From Paralvinella palmiformis (taxonomy: Eukaryota; Annelida; Polychaeta; Terebellida; Alvinellidae): a stretch of DNA of 64,000 bases. The notes under the pieces were generated by a model. That model saw only the letters and a list, made by a program, of their open reading frames with translations. It did not search any database and had not been told where the DNA came from. Numbering within the stretch: the first letter of the stretch is position 1; each line of letters starts with the position of its first letter. Positions 34,616 to 47,839 of this stretch are shown in pieces. Both the position numbers and the translations under genes were made by a program. Location: NCBI GenBank assembly GCA_025642065.1, contig JAODUP010000548.1:518501-582500 (forward strand), in the 5' to 3' direction.

Positions 34616-35553
34616 AACAATAAAAACATACAATTTCTTTGTTTGCTTCGTGCCATAAAGTGGTATTTTATCAACCGTTTTTCAGATCATAACGTTTTAG
34701 TAATAAAATATTTAGTTTCCGATTTAAGTTGCTATTGATAACAACTCTGAGTGATTTTATATGTATCTTTAGTTTTGAAGTAATGCAGCATTTCGAGATA
34801 TAAAATATGTGTCATTTTAGAAGAACATTCTGAAGTGCGAAGAGAGATAACGAATTTGCGCCGACAAGTTAGCATCAGCAAATCATAACGTTCCAACTAG
34901 AAAGGAACTTTGTTTGAAATAGGTTAACCTTTTCCAATAAATATATCTATAAAACAAAACATGCTTAGATGCAACACGGACACTCACGCGCATAATATTA
35001 ATTATTTTAGGCCGATTAGTTACCATTTTCAGACTTGTTATCTGTCCACCAAACGGAAGTGAATTAAAGTAATCACCAAATCACAGAACGTATCATCGTT
35101 AACAGGAGTTTATCCCGTAACCGCGATAGTAGTTTCGTTTTCGAGCTGTTACGAAAACAAAAAATGAAAAAAAACCCAGGTACAGTTAAAGGGATTTCCA
35201 CGCGAACTTTAGTCCTTCCCGAAATAATGTAAAAGGTGTTATACATGGGAAGAACAGCCAATAAATATGGGGTGGTAGAGGGGTGGTGCGCATTAACCCC
35301 TACCACTTGGATGTATCAGTGGACAGACCCCTTAGGGAAACATCAACATATACGGGTTATCATCGAAATCCTATGTAACATTTCTCCCTTTTGTGTTACC
35401 CACAAGTCTATGTATCTATCTAGTTCCGGCACTTAAAGTGTTAACTTGAGTTCCGATGGGAGATTGGGTAGAGTTATATTCCATAAACATTCGGTTTAAA
35501 GGTTAGGATATCAACAATGTCAACCAACCCCGTAATGATATAAAAGATAATAT

Positions 35554-35775
35554 TTATTTATCTGTGAAAGGGACCTTAAATAGGTGTGTTTTCAGAATGG
35601 ATTTCCAATTTCCAAGAGATGACGCATTTCTAATATTTGCCGACAACTTATTCCACAAAGTGAGGGCTTCAACACTAAACACACAATCACCATATGACAT
35701 GAGCCGAGACACGGGCACCTGCAATAGTATCTGACTGGATGACCTGAGTTTTCGGGATGATCGGTCCTCGGTCAT
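35554..35775 (-). mobile_element. L2/CR1-type LINE fragment, copy 3
   Basis: Minus-strand frame of 73 codons: RKLRSSSQILLQVPVSRL, YGDCVFSVEALTLWNKL, LKTHLFKV. It is in frame where copies 1 and 4 have lost one base. No tail. Confidence 0.8.
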
Positions 35776-35992
35776 GTGATCCAGGTGTGACTAGAGGCGA
35801 GACTGAATCAAACAAATCACTTCAGGAGTAAAACGGTTTGTGCGTTTGCTCACCAGGTAGCCCCAACCCCCATTCCCCCCTAAAATGTTCTATTGGTACA
35901 CAATCACACTTATGAATTGAATATAATCAGGAGCATGGATAAAATTAAACCACGTGAATTAGACAGGAAGTTACACTGCTTTTATTAAAACC

Positions 35993-36081
35993 CTACCAGA
36001 CGACCACGCCGCTTGATGAGAGGGCAGCACCTGACGGTGTGCTTATCAAATCATAATGGATTCATATATGTTATGCCACAA
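35993..36081 (-). repeat. Left LTR part of Gypsy remnant
   Basis: Matches 37827-37936 with few changes apart from a 22-bp length difference. On the minus strand it starts TGTGGCATAACATATATG and is preceded by a polypurine tract (GGGGGGGATG, 36086-36095). Further down, AATAAAA (about 35982-35988) may be its polyadenylation signal, so the LTR likely extends below 35993. Confidence 0.65.
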
Positions 36082-36469
36082 CATTACATCCCCCCCCTAT
36101 GAAATATTAAATTGAAATCGAAGTTTAAAACTACTTTGGTTTTGTTAACAGCAGGTTACAATTAATTTGCAAAATATTTTAAACATATATGGGTAACATC
36201 TATTAGCTGCTACATATGTAATACAATGTTTGAAATGAAACATTCATTTATGATATTATTGATCAGAAATTAAATTGAAGTAGAATAGAACCACAGTGTT
36301 CTATTTCTGATTAACATATATTATTTTTATTGTTAGAATTACCACTACTTTTCATTAAAAAGAAACTCACTATCATATAATACGTGAATCATTTGACATC
36401 CTCGATACTAGACCAATTCATAGAAATGGATTATTCACATATTAATGACCTGCAATCAAATCTTTTACA

Positions 36470-37803
36470 TCATTTTGGTAATTTATAATGTTCATAGTCT
36501 TTGAACTTCATCGGTGGGTGTCGATCACGCCTGGGACGAGTCGGTTCAGCTCGAAGTGAAAGAGAAACATCTGGATTGGATGTTTGCACATTTGTATCCA
36601 TGACAACAAGATCTGTAGCATCACCACTGTCTATTTTGAGGTTAGAATCATCCTCAGCTTGTTGAATGTCACTAGGTATATGCTTGTAGTAATAACTATT
36701 TCGTGTAACAAATCGAAATCCATCTGTGGCTGTTACCATAGTTCCTTTCTTAGCTGTCACAGCGAAAGGTGTTTCGTGATAAGGGACACCTTTCTTGAAG
36801 GAGGGGTCTTTCTTCAGAAGTACGGAATCTCCAATGCTCAAGTTATCTTGCTTCACATACCGATTTGAGTCCGCATACTGATGAGATCTCTTGCTTCCAG
36901 CTCCCATTCAGGAGACTGCTTCTTCCTGATCTCTGGAAGTTTGATCTTCATTATTCGTCCACAAAGCAATGTTGCAGGCGGATAGCCAATGCTACAATGT
37001 GGTGTGGCACAGTAATATCCGAGGAAACGAAACATTTCTTGTTTCCAACATTTACGCTCAACACGAGCAGCACGGATCGCAGATTTGATGGTTTTCATGA
37101 AACGTTCGACTTCAGCATTAGCTCTAGGCCATAGCGGAGTAATTTTTCGATGTTTGAAACCAACAGACAATGCAAATTCAGCAAAGTTTCTAGAATTGAA
37201 TGGCAGTCCATTATCAGTGTGTAAGATATCTGGTATGCCATACTCAGAGAATATTTTGTCGACGATCGGAATTACTGTATTTGCCGATGTTGATGTTATG
37301 ATTTCCACTACAGGAAATCTGGAATAATCATCAGTAATCACAAGTAGATACTTGCCATTGTGTATTTCACCAAAATCAGCACTGAGCTCTCTCCAAGGAC
37401 CAGTAGGTAGCGGCCACATCAGCAACGGCTCAAGTTTTGGCTTGTATGTGACCACCTGACAAGCATGACAAGATTTCACCATGTTTACAACCATGCTGTC
37501 AATTCCAGGAAACCAGATCTTCTCCTTAATCAAAGCTTTTGTTTTCACAATGCCTTGATGGCCTTCGTGTGCAAGTCGAACTGATCGTTTCTGCAAAACA
37601 GACGGCATAACGATTCTCGATCTACGTAACAGCATGTTATTATTATACACCGAGTGCTCATTACTCACTTGTTTGAGTGACTTAAACACATCAAGTTCAA
37701 TGTTAGTTGCATTTGAATGAACACACCATTTTCCATCTTGAAGTGACGTAATTACAGCTTGAAGAGTGGCATCACTCTGTGTAGCATCTTGTACTTCAGA
37801 CAA
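36470..37803 (-). pseudogene. Gypsy/Ty3-type integrase, pol C-terminus, frameshifted
   Basis: The 316-codon frame 37803-36853 has an H2C2 zinc finger (His79, His82, Cys112, Cys115, in HEGHQG...SCHACQ), then the catalytic core. Asp143 is in SADFGE, Asp197 in HTDNG and Glu233 in AEVERF, with 35 residues between the last two. The enzyme would insert element DNA. A one-base shift near 36890 moves the reading to frame 36907-36470, which carries the basic C-terminal tail (SIGDSVLLKK, RPRRDRHPP). Gag, protease, reverse transcriptase and RNase H are absent: the frame starts only about 25 bp from the right LTR piece. The rest of pol was removed by deletion. Confidence 0.88.
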
Positions 37804-37826
37804 ACACAGCTTTAGGAATACAGTTT

Positions 37827-37936
37827 ATACCAGACAACCACTAAGCATAGACAACCGTTAACATCACTTAATGAGAGGGCAGCACTTGACGGTGTGCTTA
37901 TCAAATCATAATGGATTCATATATGTTATACCACAA
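37827..37936 (-). repeat. Right LTR part of Gypsy remnant
   Basis: Direct repeat of 35993-36081. On the minus strand it starts TGTGGTATAACATATATG. A purine-rich tract (AAGAGGGGGTG) also precedes this copy, which is unexpected for a 5' LTR. Its 3' part is lost where it joins the integrase. Confidence 0.65.
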
Positions 37937-37939
37937 ATA

Positions 37940-38651
37940 ACACCCCCTCTTACCACGCATTTTTGTATCATGGACGAACTACTGTTTATAAGTAAATCAC
38001 CCATTTTTGGTCGGTAATAGATCTACATACCCCCAATACACCATCTGTGTTCCCTAATATGCGTTGTTCGTATTTGATAAAATAGGACATACTGGACTAC
38101 TGCAGAATTATGGTCTTTCTGAATGGCTCTTTTTAAATGTACGCATCGCGCGTACTAACACAATCGGAAGCTCTTTCGCTCTCTCGTTCATTATTATCAT
38201 TATCATATTCATACATCGATTAACAGATAGCCAGATTGGCTGTACTCGACTACTATTTAAGCCGCGATCAGGTCATCTATCAGTCCAGTTCATGATATGT
38301 GTATATCCGGTATAAATCCAAAACACATTATCCGTGGGGGTCTACGTTCTAGCCAAGTCACTCCTAGAATACGGCTATGACCTTGTTTTGCTGTCATCCC
38401 AACAGATTACCGTCGGCATGTCCACAGGATGTAAAGATTTATGAGATTTCATTTGATTAATGAAAAACAAATCATCGATCGTTTGTTTTGTTGCTAGAGG
38501 ATGTATATCTGTCATCTGAGTGTAGTTCGTGGTATTTTGACATATCATTTATATTGCTTTGATGTACACATACATCACCAGATGTCATCATAGTGGGGTT
38601 TTTTTCGTATTAAAAATACAATCATGAGATATATAATTACCATAACTCATC

Positions 38652-38687
<36 letters not shown>

Positions 38688-41340
38688 CATTGTCTACATT
38701 TAGCTCTTAGACAATTCTATTTACATAATGCCATCAACATAATTTCTTTAGCAATAATGGAAAGATGCTATATTCTGTCTCGACGATGTCATTATTTATT
38801 CTCTACTGTCACAGATATAATTATATTTTAACGAATTCATCATAATTTAATTAATATATAGTTGCAACTTTATTAATATCATAATGTAATAGTTCCTTAT
38901 CATTAACTCTCTATGTGCGGAGCATTATGATATCGGTGATATAACCAAATTGAGCATTTCCCAGTTAACTACAGGACAAATTAGTTCGGGCACCCACAAA
39001 AAATAGTGACTTCATCTGATAGGATAATCGTTAATTCTGTATAAAATTAATAATTATATCTTTGATAGATTAGCAATTTAGAGTATCCGAGATATATAGC
39101 CGAGGATCGACCCCATAGGGAAACATCCGGCAAACACAGGTGTGAATCTGATTCGAACCCACAATCTGCAAGTTTCCAATCCAACGCTCTAACCATTGGA
39201 GGGCGGTACCACCCTTATAATGCGATCTGTGCTTCCCATGATATGTTTACACACAATCACCAGAACAATAGCTGTTCATATTGTCTAAGTATCAAATGAT
39301 CCGGAATCGTATTCCAAGATAAAGCTTTCTCTGGGAGAAGACTGAAAGAAGACGTCACTTCCTATTGTGAAATATGTGGGCGTGTCTGTTGTATTGGACG
39401 ATGCTGGCATTCAGTAGGTAGTCGCCTGATTTTGTGGATGTGAACATCTTCACGCCATTACAGGTCCGGAGCAGGGATGGTCATTTTGAAGATGAACCTT
39501 TGCTGTTATTTCTTGTATGTGCTCTGCTAAAGTGAAGGCAATGCTATCTTCATTGTTGACATGCATTGCGTTTGTTATTATTGTTATGATGTGTCATAGA
39601 ACACCGTGAGTGGTTAGATGAGTAAGTGTCTGGTTGAGTGAGTGAGTGAATGAGAGAGTGGTAAAGTGGTTGAGTGAGTTAGGGAATAAGCAATGTTTAC
39701 CGATACATCGGCACAAAAAGGCCATTTATTATCGTTTGTTTTAAGTCCCTTTGCAACACAGGAGACGGCGGGACAAAACCCGGAACCCTTGGGAAGAATC
39801 TAAACAAGGGAAGGGTCTATCTTACACTGTTACAGACATAAAAAGGGGCAAAGGAACTACAACAAAGGGTCCCCGTCTATAGTTTGCCTTAACGAGCAAC
39901 CAGATGCCAATCCATCGACGTTTCACTCATAGTCTTTCAAGGACTTTTCGCTTTTCCATCTGACGTCTAGCACGCTTAATCAATGGCTAAACGCCGAAAG
40001 CAAGAAATCTGACCACTTTCAAGGACGACAACCTCACATGGCGTCATCGTGAGTTACGCCTGAAACCATAAACGTCGAAACGTCAACTGCCGTGTCGTGG
40101 ATCATCCGTCGGATAGATGCCACGTCGATCTTCAGAATGTCCATTGTTCCGATCAAGGACGCGTATCGACGTCAGTTGTAATTAATTCGGACAATTATCG
40201 AAAACTTGGAATGTCAGCCTCAATGAGTTATCCACACTCGCAGAATTGATATTTTGATCGTATTGTCGGTTAATTGATAACCGATACCCCGACCTTTCTA
40301 TTTCGGGTTATAAAAACAGCCAACTGTTACGGACGCCTCCAAAAACGCCATTGTCTAAACCATCTATAATAAAGCTAATATTGAGTTGTTATCGGGCATG
40401 TTTGGAGCTTTGTTCAATGGAATTATTTCGGTTTATATTTATATGAGGAGAGCTAAACCTTTATGGCTGTCGTGAATATTTATTTCATTATTCTTTTGTT
40501 GTTGTTCGAGTTGTGATTCATTAGTGTCGGATGAATTCGCCAACAAACAAAAAAAAACTCCCAACAAACCCACTGGAGCAGCGGAAATGCCGAGACGACC
40601 AACGGCTGTATTCTGGTGTGCCTTCATCTAGTGACAATAACGGTTCACGAGGAAACTATCATTAGTACATCATTAACGCATCATTACTGTTATCCGCTTC
40701 GGAGAATTAGATTTCATCGGATACACGTACCGATGTTTGCGCGGTAATTCGATAATTGTTCGTGATTATCGGGTTTGCATCGCCACAATAATTAGACGCG
40801 CCTTTGACGGCTCGGGAAATCTCGGGAAACTCCAAGATTTGGTTTCTATTCCTTCATTCTCCGTTACTGTAATAGCCCGATAAGATATTGACTGCTTACA
40901 ATAGCTGCTCAGTTTTCAAACCAAATCAACTTCTATAATTTGTCAGATATGTCTAGAGAAAATCGAATATTACCTGTAATCATGTTTATTCACTGCACAC
41001 ATCCTCTTTCACAAACAGAAACTCGGTAATCATATTCAGCTAACAAAATATACAGTAAATTCAGCTCTTCTTAAAAGATGGCCATCCCGCGATTATTGAC
41101 ACAAAAGGCTGATATTGTAAAGCGGTTACTATCTCTTATTTTTTTATGAAAAGATAGACGTTTAGATTGAGAAGTCTTGTGCACCTGAAATAAGCTATTT
41201 TAGATCCTGCATATTATGTCTAAGTGATAATAACGTACTGAGAAATATAGAGAAATGTTCGGTCACCTTCTAGGCTAAAGAGTTTGATCTTTATACACAC
41301 ACCAGGTTCTGGAGCACTGGAAGTTTTGGTGTCCAATATA
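37940..41340. other. Intergenic, no gene recognised
   Basis: Holds a (TTA)n tract (38652-38685), a tRNA-derived SINE (separate entry) and GAGT-type repeats near 39620-39690. No reading frame has family features. Confidence 0.6.
39085..39206 (-). mobile_element. SINE-C copy 1 (third tRNA-derived family)
   Basis: On the minus strand: head CCTCCAATGGTTAGAGCG (A-box TGGTTAGAGCG), then GGGTTCGAATC (B-box), then a short body (CCGGATGTTTCCCTATGGGG). It differs from SINE-A and SINE-B. No clear target duplication. It could also be a decayed tRNA gene, but no intact cloverleaf is seen. Confidence 0.6.
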
Positions 41341-41344
41341 CATA

Positions 41345-41453
<109 letters not shown>

Positions 41454-41613
41454 CATACATACATACATACGTATATAAATACATACATACATACATACTG
41501 AAACAGACACAAACACACATATGCATGCATGCACACCGTTCACATATTTGGCCCCGTAATTTCTATGTTAATGTTCGTCTCTGCCTTCCATACTGCATCT
41601 CACTTGAGGTCAT

Positions 41614-41648
<35 letters not shown>

Positions 41649-42222
41649 TATTTATAGATATATATATATATAATACAGCAGTATGAAGGTTCTAATTCTA
41701 GTGTCCTGGTGCTGCCTTAATTCCAGTGACATTGGTTTCTGAACACAATAGGCCGAATAAATTTGCAGCAGCAGCGAAGTGGAGATGCTGTACCCTTAAT
41801 TTATGCTATCATTCTTGGAAGAGGGCATGTCCCTCCCACCAAGTCGGTCATCTACGCCCCTGGACAATACAATCGGCTGTAAGCCAATAATGATTAACTG
41901 GAGTAGGAGTCGAGAACTCTCTACCGGACGGTGAATTAGTGCGGAGAGTTATAATGTTGATATCAGCTAACGGCAAGTTAGTTATAACTGTTAATGCTCT
42001 GACAGACTGATGTAAAGAGATACAGAATGAATAGTCTATCCGTAAGATTATCTGCGACACGCCCAGGATTATCTCATAGCATCCTATTTAACTGTTCGTA
42101 TGACTATCTTATGCACTCTATTTCCATTATATTTCACTACGCGGTGCCACCGTGCGGCGACTGGACTAATTGCTTTTTGCCGTTTGATTGGTGGCTATTT
42201 TTAGATTGAAATCTTCTCTTGG

Positions 42223-42336
42223 TGATGATGATAATTGATGTTTTACGGCCACTTTTATGCCCATGGTAGGCTAAATGGGCCGAGCGACCTCCAACGGTAA
42301 TGAAGCGAAGTCAAAGATGAAACACGCTTCAGATAT
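42223..42336 (-). mobile_element. SINE-A copy 4, 5'-truncated
   Basis: Body and short tail of SINE-A without the tRNA head. Flanked by 15-bp target duplications GAAATCTTCTCTTGG (42208-42222) and GAAATCCTCTCTTGG (42337-42351), one mismatch, which marks the truncation as present at insertion. Confidence 0.9.
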
Positions 42337-42351
42337 GAAATCCTCTCTTGG

Positions 42352-44045
<1,694 letters not shown>

Positions 44046-44308
44046 TTGAGATGGTACATCTCAGAGTATCTGAACGCTAAGTTCTTGTTTACGGCTTTTG
44101 AGGAAGCATCTTGGATCGACGTTTTATGTTTTGATTTTACTAAAATAATAATTTTGAGCTCGACGATAACGATCAATGGGCGATCACATAATAATCGTAT
44201 TTGCTCTATCTCTCAATCTCACTCGCTCACTCCCTCTCACTCTCTCACTCTCATACACTCTTTCCGTATTTTCTCTCCATTCATCCATCCATCCATCCAT
44301 CCTTCCGT

Positions 44309-44597
44309 ACACTCACTCACTCACTCACTCACTCACTCACTCACTCACTCACTCACTCACTCACTCACTCACTCACTCACTCACTCACTCACTCACTCAC
44401 TCACTCACTCACTCACTCACTCACTCACTCACTCACTCACTCACTCACTCACACTCACTCACTCACTCACTCACTCACTCACTCACTCACTCACTCACTC
44501 ACTCACTCACTCACTCACTCACTCACTCACTCACTCACTCACTCACTCACTCACTCACTCACTCACTCACTCACTCACTCACTCACTCACTCACTCA
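44309..44597. repeat. (TCAC)n tetranucleotide array, about 290 bp
   Basis: Roughly 70 units of ACTC with one two-base phase slip near 44451. Because the unit has no stop in any plus frame, three frames stay open as Thr-His-Ser-Leu repeats; these are not genes. Confidence 0.97.
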
Positions 44598-45039
44598 GTA
44601 ATCCTAGGATTGGGCCCTTTCTATCTCTTTAACAAAGCGCGGATGCCTCGTTTAATCGGGACGTGTTTATATTCGTTATCCAGCTCTCAATGAGAGTGTT
44701 TCAGGATAATGGTCAGTGCAATTTTGACATTTAGCCATCGGCGTGCACTAGACTGGAGCCAAATATTTCAAAGTGTCCTGATATATAGGAGAATATGGAT
44801 CAGAGTGCTCGTCTTATTGATCGCTCTATGGTCGTTTAAAAATATTTTGAGCGAATCTCGGAAGGTCTATCGAGCCGATTTACTTACTGACTTGCCGACT
44901 GAGTGACGGATAAACTGACTGACTAACTGACTCGATAAATGACCGACCGATCAACCGACGGACTGACTGACTGACTGACAAACTGACGAACGAGGTGACA
45001 ACCAATCATGTTAAGGCTTCACACGAAAGCGGAACCAAT

Positions 45040-45108
45040 CAATACTGAACGAGGAACACTGATACAGACGAAGCCGGCCTCTCGCGCACTGTGCGTCAGT
45101 TTGGCCGA

Positions 45109-45155
<47 letters not shown>

Positions 45156-45934
45156 AGTAACAGAGGACAGCGATAACAGAGCCGGCGTACAAAAAGAGAG
45201 CGTTAAAGAGCCGGCAACCAACAAGTTACTTAGAGAGAACAAACTCACTACGGCCGCGATTCCCGGCTACACGCAGCCGGCTACAAGTATCCAGAACAAC
45301 CCGAAGGCCGCGCCGACGTTGGCCGCCAGTCAGCCGTCGAAATCCCGTCTCGGATAGGCTGGCTTGTTTACGAGCTGCCCGGGGGAGAAAGAAGGCAACG
45401 ACGCCGTTCGATTCGGCGGCCGAATCGTTCTTAAGACGGATCGCCATTACCCGGAGATAGGAGGCTTCTGACGGCATCGGGACAAGGTCGAAGGCCGGAA
45501 TCGGATTATTCATCGATCGAAACTTCGGCAACAATGATGAACAACTTCGTGGTCATTGATCCCGACCAACTCCCGGCCAACAACCCTAACAAGTGGACCA
45601 CGATAATGATCGAGCTTGAGACGGGAAGAAAGAAGGACTGACATCCGACTGGATTTGATCTGAAGGGGCTTCCTCGGCCGGAAGAAGTCGCCACGATAGG
45701 ACAAAGTGTGGATTAAGGTAGGCAGAGCAATTGATGATTTCCCCGACAGAGCCGCAGGCTCAACTCGGGCCGCTAACATGTGTGCGTGCTCATACCGATA
45801 CAAGTGTATGTATGGTAGTACTTGTATGCGTGAAGGAAACCTCGAGTCAACGATCTATCGCCTGAAATCGTTTTCAACATGTTCACAAACGACGCGCATG
45901 GAGTAACTTGAAACAACCTTCGCGTTCCATCGAC
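45040..45934 (+). promoter_or_regulatory. GC-rich 5' region of the GPCR gene
   Basis: After an AT-rich expanse, GC content rises sharply at about 45040 with many CpG, interrupted only by an (AT)n tract at 45109-45152. A GTAGGC donor-like site at 45718 after ATTAAG could end a 5' UTR exon. TGA at 45863 closes the GPCR frame upstream. Promoter function is inferred from position and composition. Confidence 0.4.
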
Positions 45935-47206
45935 ATGTTCAGCAACAGTATGACCAATTCCAGCCAGTTCGTTCCACCATGGACGTCGTATTCCACGTTT
46001 GACGTTAACAGCAGCGGATGGCTGGACGGCTACAATCTGTCGAGTACGGCTGAACTGCCGAACCCGCCGGCGGGCATATCGAGTTCCGATCTGAGAATGG
46101 AGCAGCTCCAGTACATGGTACGCCACCTGCAGATATACCTGGCGCCGTGCGTGGCCACTATCGGTCTGATCTGCAACGTGCTTTGCGTCCTCGCCTTGTC
46201 GTGCAGACCGATGCTGCACTTCTCCACCACTCACTACATCATCGCCATTCTCGTTTGCGATGCGCTCCAACTGGCCGGTGTCATCCAGTCGTGGCTCAAC
46301 GAGTTCGGTCTGCACCTGTTCTCGTTAGGCGGCTGGTGCCAGTTCTCGACGTTCGCCACGGCCGTGGTCCGGTTCAGCTCGTCCTGGTGTCTGACGGCGC
46401 TCGGCCTCGATCGCTTCCTCTGCGTCCGCTATCCGTCGGTCGAGGCGAGGTTCTGCCTGCCGTGGGTCGCTCGTGTGATCATCATCGCTATCGTGATCGT
46501 GGCTACGGTCGTCCATCTGAACATCAGCCTCCTGTACGCCGTCATATACGTCGGCGAACACGCCGTCTGTCACGTCCTATTAGCGTACGCTCAGACCATG
46601 GAACGTCTCGGCTACGCCGACGTGTTCGTCAACTCGCTCGTGCCTTCACTGCTCATCTCGTCGTTCGCGCTCGTCATCCTCTGCCAGCTGCTCTACAACA
46701 AACACCTGGAGGCCAATCCCTCCCGGATACCGAACTACGCCTCGTACACGCGTTATCGGAGGCGTTCATTGTATGCGGTCAGGCCGAGTGTCACTCCGGA
46801 AGAGGTAGCCGACCTCAGCCAGGAGCGGCTGGCGCTGGCGCTGCTGTTCGTTTTCGTCGCGTTCGCCCTGCCCTACCACGCCTTCCGGATCCTGGACGCG
46901 GTACGCTGTCTCGATCGGGCGCCGACGCTCGTGGAACGGCTCCGATCGTACCTGGTTCGGCAGATACTGCTGCACATAAGGTACGTGCAGCTGGCGTTGG
47001 ACACGGCCGTTATCGCCAGCTGTCACAAGCTGGTGAGGAGACGGTTCGTCGAGAGGTACATGTGCGGACGGTGTCCATCCCGGGATATTGCCGACCAAGA
47101 GATGGGATACACGCACAGGATCAGCTTCGACGAAATGTCAAACGATGATTCCACGATCCATATTATCCGACACGAAATACAACGTTCTACAGCAACAGCT
47201 GTCTGA
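45935..47206 (+). CDS. Class A (rhodopsin-like) G-protein-coupled receptor, divergent peptide-receptor type
   Basis: Single-exon frame of 423 codons from the first in-frame ATG (45935; upstream stop at 45863). The N-terminus has N-glycosylation sequons at Asn8, Asn25 and Asn34. TM1 about 67-89 contains Asn81; TM2 about 100-119 contains Asp109; TM3 about 134-163 starts with Cys135 and ends LDRFLCVRYP (159-167) in place of DRY; TM4 about 178-203 lacks the usual Trp; Cys212 is the likely disulfide partner; TM5 about 230-254 has Pro237; TM6 about 299-320 has FALPYH instead of CWxP; TM7 about 343-363 has LDTAVIA in place of NPxxY. A basic helix 8 (KLVRRRF) and CGRC follow. The overall pattern is nearest to invertebrate FMRFamide/neuropeptide receptors, but ligand and subfamily are not assignable. 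The gene is much more GC-rich than its surroundings, and AATAAA at 47482 may end the mRNA. Confidence 0.9.
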   Translation: MFSNSMTNSSQFVPPWTSYSTFDVNSSGWLDGYNLSSTAELPNPPAGISSSDLRMEQLQYMVRHLQIYLAPCVATIGLICNVLCVLALSCRPMLHFSTTHYIIAILVCDALQLAGVIQSWLNEFGLHLFSLGGWCQFSTFATAVVRFSSSWCLTALGLDRFLCVRYPSVEARFCLPWVARVIIIAIVIVATVVHLNISLLYAVIYVGEHAVCHVLLAYAQTMERLGYADVFVNSLVPSLLISSFALVILCQLLYNKHLEANPSRIPNYASYTRYRRRSLYAVRPSVTPEEVADLSQERLALALLFVFVAFALPYHAFRILDAVRCLDRAPTLVERLRSYLVRQILLHIRYVQLALDTAVIASCHKLVRRRFVERYMCGRCPSRDIADQEMGYTHRISFDEMSNDDSTIHIIRHEIQRSTATAV

Positions 47207-47281
47207 ATATGGAATAATTTATGAAATATCGTAAAAAATGAAGCTTCAAAGAAAAAGTGGTATGAATTAACATATTAATTA

Positions 47282-47341
<60 letters not shown>
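47282..47341. repeat. (AT)n microsatellite in GPCR 3' UTR
   Basis: About 30 AT units just after the GPCR stop; would lie in the 3' UTR if AATAAA 47482-47487 is used. Confidence 0.9.
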
Positions 47342-47345
<4 letters not shown>

Positions 47346-47570
47346 TTATTCCTGATGCGTTCCTGGTTGTCTCTGAATTAATACCATTGCCTTTTATTTG
47401 ACAAATCACAGATCTTCTGTATTACAGAGGACGTTATCTGTTGTTACTCAATCGTTTACAGGTATTAATGATGACGTGATCAATAAATATAAGTGACTTA
47501 TAAGTTAAATTTCTAGTGATGATGACTCTCAGATATACCCCCCCCCTCAATTAACTAATTAATTGTCCTA

Positions 47571-47571
<1 letters not shown>

Positions 47572-47606
<35 letters not shown>

Positions 47607-47638
47607 TATTATTATTATTAATATTATTAATATTATTA
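47572..47638. repeat. Inverted trinucleotide tract (AAT)n-(ATT)n
   Basis: (AAT)n turns into (ATT)n around 47607, forming a self-complementary repeat about 65 bp long. Confidence 0.85.
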
Positions 47639-47839
47639 GCGGTTTCAAGTGACAGTTCAACAATTACTAACAACACCAATATTACATTGGTGGAGAGAGA
47701 GAGAGAGGAGAGAGGGGAAAGAGAGGGGTGGAGAAAAGGAAGGAAGGAGGAAAAGAGCAATATTTGTGAACAAAACTCTAAGGGCACCAGATGTGTAGTA
47801 TCAGATCACTGAACTGATAATCAGGTCGTTTTCTTCAAT

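Noticed and set aside
34204..34738. Val/Ile-, Thr/Ile- and Cys/Tyr-rich frames on both strands
   Set aside because: Period-3 AAC/AAT repeat, not membrane proteins.
44046..44693. 215-, 141- and 143-codon Thr-His-Ser-Leu repeat frames
   Set aside because: The TCAC array has no stop in any plus frame; purely a repeat artefact.
46147..47148. 333-codon frame overlapping the GPCR in another plus frame, and a 180-codon minus frame at 45773-46315
   Set aside because: Arg/Ala-rich shadows produced by high GC third positions of the receptor gene; no domain or own start context.
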